A stretch of DNA of 64,000 nt, from assembly GCA_036346255.1 (NCBI GenBank), contig JAYEVH010000141.1, positions 62,001-126,000 on the forward strand, written 5' to 3'. This document shows positions 61,358 through 64,000 of this stretch, in pieces (position 1 is the stretch's first letter; each line of letters starts with the position of its first letter). The notes under the pieces were generated by a model, which worked only from the letters and a program-made list of their open reading frames with translations, did not search any database and had not been told where the DNA came from. The stretch comes from Ampelocalamus luodianensis (Eukaryota > Streptophyta > Magnoliopsida > Poales > Poaceae). Made by a program: the position numbers and the translations under genes.

Positions 61358-62330
61358 TTTGAGAATGGGGTATCATCAGGTCAGGATCAGATCAGAGGAT
61401 ATTCCGAAGACGGCTTTCACTACTCGTTATGGGCTGTACGAGTACACCGTCATGTCTTTCGGTTTAACCAATGCTCCAGCTTTGTTCATGAACTTAATGA
61501 ATTCAGTATTCATGGAGTTTTTGGATAAATTTGTGGTGGTCTTTATTGATGATATTCTTATCTATTCCAAGACTGAAGCCGAGCATGCTGAGCATCTGAA
61601 GATTGTTTTGGGCAAATTGCGGAGCACCACTATATCGAAGTTCAGCAAATGTGAGTTCGTTGAAGGAAGTGGCATTCTTGGGCCATGTTCTTTCATTTGG
61701 AGGCATAGTGTGGATCCCAAAGAAGGTCGTTGATGTTCTATCTTGGGGCCCGCCCAAGTCAGTCACTGAGGTGCGGAGTTTTCTTGGTTTAGCGGGCTAC
61801 TACCGCCGCTTCATCGAGAACTTCTCCAAAATCGCAAAGCCGATGACTGAATTGCTCAAGAAGGACAAGAAGTTTGTGTGGTCCTCGCTTGTGATGAGAG
61901 CTTTCAGAGCTCAAACAATGATTGACTTGACTCAGTCCTTACTCTTCCCGATATCCACAAGAGCTTCGATATTTATTGCGATGCCTCGTTAGGGACTTGA
62001 TGTGTTCTTATGCAGAAGGCAAGGCGATTGCCTATGCATCCGTGCAGATTGAGACCTCATGAGCTCAACTATCCCACCCATGATCTAGAGCTTCTGCTGT
62101 GGTTCATGTACTCAAAATTTGGCGGCATTATTTGATCGGTGAATCACGTGAGGTGTATTCCACCACAAGAGCTTGAAATACTTGTTCACCCAAACAGATC
62201 CGAACCTCAGCAGAGGAGATGGTTGGAATTGATCAAAGATTATGACATGGGTATTCAGATCATCCCGGCAAGGCCAATGTGGTGGTCGATGCACTTAGCC
62301 GAAAGGTGTATTGCAATACTCACGATGATC
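61341..62330 (+). pseudogene. Reverse transcriptase palm and broken RNase H
   Basis: The frame at 61341-61733 holds FSKIDLRMGYHQVRI, MSFGLTNAPALFMNLMNSVF and FIDDILIYSK (catalytic Asp pair at 61548-61553). The next frame carries VRSFLGLAGYYRRFIENFS. RNase H is broken: FIAMPR and a TAG interrupt the first catalytic region (61980-61995), and LRPHE, PTHDLE, QQRRWLELIKDYDMG lie in different frames. The active site of reverse transcriptase is retained, but RNase H is not readable in one frame. Confidence 0.88.
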
Positions 62331-62599
62331 CAAGAGCAAACAACTCGCACTTCTTGCGAATTTCAGCGTCTCAACTTGGGTTTGGTTGAGCATGGTTCCC
62401 TTTGTCGCCTTGGTTGTGCAACCAACCTTGGTGGATCAAGTCAAGGCGACCACAGCGATCGGATGGCGGTGTGAACCGGATCAGCGTAATATCAAGGATG
62501 GATAGCTGTGTGTTTCGGAAGATGAGCATGGTGTTGTGTGGTTTGGGCGCCTCGTGGTTCCAAAGGTTCGAATTACGGGATTTGATTCTCTAGGAGGCC

Positions 62600-63560
62600 C
62601 ATGATTCGCCTTTGTCCATCCATCCGGGGCCACTAAAATGTACCAAGATCCGCGCCGAGATTTCGTGGACTCGCATGAAGCGAGATTGCCGAGGTTCGTT
62701 GCCGATGCGACGATGTTGTCGCGTGAAGGCCGAGCATCGGCGTCAACAGTCTCCTCCACTCTTGCCTATACGAGTGGAAGTGGGATTCCGTTGGTATGGA
62801 CTTCATCACTGGTTTGCCCTGCACTCTTCGGGAAGGATGCTATATGGGTGGTTATTGACCGATTGACAAAGGTAGCACATTTTCTCGCGGTGTGTACCGC
62901 CTCAGCACGATAAATTGGCGCACTCTACATATCCGCATTGTGAGTTTGCATGGTGTGCCACGAACGATTGTATCGATCGTGGCTCTCTTTTCACTTCTCG
63001 GCTATGGCACGATTTCTGGAGGCCATGGGTACCGTCTTTCTTTCGGCTCGCCTATCATCCTCAGATGGATGGTCGACGGAGCGAAATCAATCAGTGCTTG
63101 AAGATATGCTTCGTGCTTGTGTTCTTTCCTATGGGAAGAATTGGGAGAAGTGCCTACCACTTGCCGAGTTCTCCTACAACAGCCTTCCAGCTAGTCCAGG
63201 TATGGCACCGCTTGAGGCTTTGTATGGGAGGCGCGCGTAACCCCATTGAACCGGTCGAACCGGGAAAGATTCTTTGGCCCGCATTCCATCAATGAATTTG
63301 AAAGTCAAGTGCGATTGATTCGTGGCGCTTGCGCGTAGCTCGATCGAGCGTAAGAGCTATGCGATCGACGCCGCCGTGAGTTGAGTTTCCGGCCCAATGA
63401 CTTTGTGTATCTCAAAGTCTCACCAAGGGACATCGTCGTTTTGTCGGGCAAGTTGGCTCCTCGGCATGTCGGGCCTTATCGCGTCATCAAGAGAGTGGGA
63501 GCTGTTGCATACAAGTTAGAATTGCCAACTACACTTGAGGGGGCTGCATGATGTTTTCCA
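62600..63560 (+). pseudogene. Broken integrase of the second chromovirus
   Basis: Recognisable pieces are KDAIWVVIDRLTKVAHFLAV (62836-62895), RIVSLHGVPRTIVS (62931-62975), AYHPQMDGRRSEINQ (63050-63095), LRACVLSYGKNWEKCLPLAEF (63110-63165, given in parts: LRACVLSYGK, NWEKCLPLAEF) and EALYGRRA (63210-63235). The zinc-binding region upstream is hard to read. The pieces fall in all three frames with stops between them. Integrase would join element DNA to the target. Confidence 0.85.
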
Positions 63561-63830
63561 TGTGTCACAATTGAAGAAGTGCCTCAGTGTTCGGCCGAGG
63601 AAACGCCATTGGAAAATATCGATGTGCGGGAAGATCCGCCCTATCGTGAGCGCCCGCTCAGATCCTCGCAAAGCGGTGAACGCAGAACAAGGAACCGTGT
63701 GATCAAGTTCCTCAAAGTTCGGTGGTCGAACCACTCCGAGGATGAAGCCACTTGGGAGCGGGAAGATCGTCTCGAGCAGTTATCAGCCCTTCTTCTCCAG
63801 TTGATCGTAATCTCTGGCGAGATTCTGTAA
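63561..63830 (+). pseudogene. C-terminal chromodomain of the second chromovirus
   Basis: The frame at 63579-63830 ends with RRTRNRVIKFLKVRWSNHSE and DEATWEREDRLEQ, the chromodomain wording of plant chromoviruses (aromatic W in KVRWSNH and in ATWE). It directly precedes the polypurine tract and ends GEIL. The matching region of the minus-strand element is at about 12050-12200. A start at 63579 is set only by an upstream break; it is the tail of the polyprotein, not a separate gene. Confidence 0.85.
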
Positions 63831-63840
63831 GGGGGAGATT
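63829..63840 (+). other. Polypurine tract
   Basis: AAGGGGGAGATT lies immediately before the 3' LTR start at 63841, as expected for the plus-strand primer. Confidence 0.88.
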
Positions 63841-64000
63841 TGTAACAGCCCTAACTTAGGGTTTGTATTTCAAATGTAAAATTTTGAGGAGAAATAAAAC
63901 TTTTGTTGTCTCATCAAATCGTTTGAAAGTTTCTACATTTTTCCTAGCAATTTCCATTTTCTAGAATTAAATTCTTATGAATGGAAATTGTTGTCAGACA
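63841..64000 (+). repeat. 3' LTR of the second chromovirus, first 160 bases
   Basis: TGTAACAGCCCTAACTTAGG repeats the start of the LTR at 54925. Over 160 bases the differences are short gaps and a few substitutions. The LTR continues beyond the window. Confidence 0.93.

Larger units (their letters stand above)
54925..64000 (+). mobile_element. Second Ty3/gypsy chromovirus, plus strand, incomplete at the window end
   Basis: The 5' LTR (54925-59046), primer site, gag, protease, reverse transcriptase, RNase H, integrase, chromodomain, polypurine tract and the first 160 bases of the 3' LTR (63841 on) are present in order. The two LTR starts match with a few single-base gaps. The left 5-bp flank is CTCGT; its partner lies outside the window. 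It is inserted in the LTR at 52071. The coding region has many frameshifts. Confidence 0.93.

Overview
The window is nuclear DNA from a grass (Poaceae). It is almost entirely nested transposable elements, with one intact host gene. The grass assignment rests on Ty3/gypsy chromoviruses with very long LTRs, two Stowaway MITEs (one with the typical CTCCCTCCGTTC ends), a CACTA element with TNP2 and ATT target duplications, and a GC-rich, grass-style trichome-birefringence-like (TBL) gene. Species cannot be read from the sequence. No tRNA, rRNA, CRISPR or bacterial-type operon is present.

Layout. 1-6.9 kb: an old LTR fragment (493 to about 2470), a Stowaway-like MITE, a possible Helitron end and otherwise unrecognised DNA. 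6912-22623: one 15.7-kb Ty3/gypsy chromovirus on the minus strand, with two 4.9-kb LTRs, PBS, PPT, degenerate gag-PR-RT-RH-IN-chromodomain and an extra ORF before gag. It is bounded by the 5-bp target duplication CCAAG. 23354-33576: a stack of LTRs (A, then B) with a 4.68-kb solo LTR (27915-32594, duplication TGTAC) inside B. 34146-35515: intact two-exon TBL gene, minus strand. 35944-39509: head-to-head, broken TBL copy on the plus strand, interrupted by a hAT MITE (8-bp duplication CAAGCACG) and a 2-kb non-autonomous copia-like element (duplication CCCAT). 39534-49296: a 9.8-kb CACTA element (duplication ATT) with TNP2, a second transposase-type gene and a C48/Ulp1-like protease region. 49.3-50.8 kb: two copia gag pieces in opposite orientation, one behind an LTR and PBS. 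50.9-54.9 kb: two truncated LTRs, one carrying a Stowaway MITE. 54925-64000: a second plus-strand chromovirus inserted into the second of these LTRs; its 3' LTR runs off the window.

How it fits together. Exact target duplications date the insertions relative to each other: the TBL duplication first, then the MITE and copia insertions in its broken copy; old LTRs first, then younger LTR elements inside them. The transposon genes carry frameshifts and stops, whereas the TBL exons are clean. Some single-base gaps next to CG or CHG sites in the repeats may be assembly error rather than biology. The most unusual signals are an internal third array of CACTA subterminal repeats, a retroelement with a repeated internal region split by an LTR stub, conserved splice-like leader modules and a hairpin conserved across diverged LTRs, and the inverted TBL gene/pseudogene pair.
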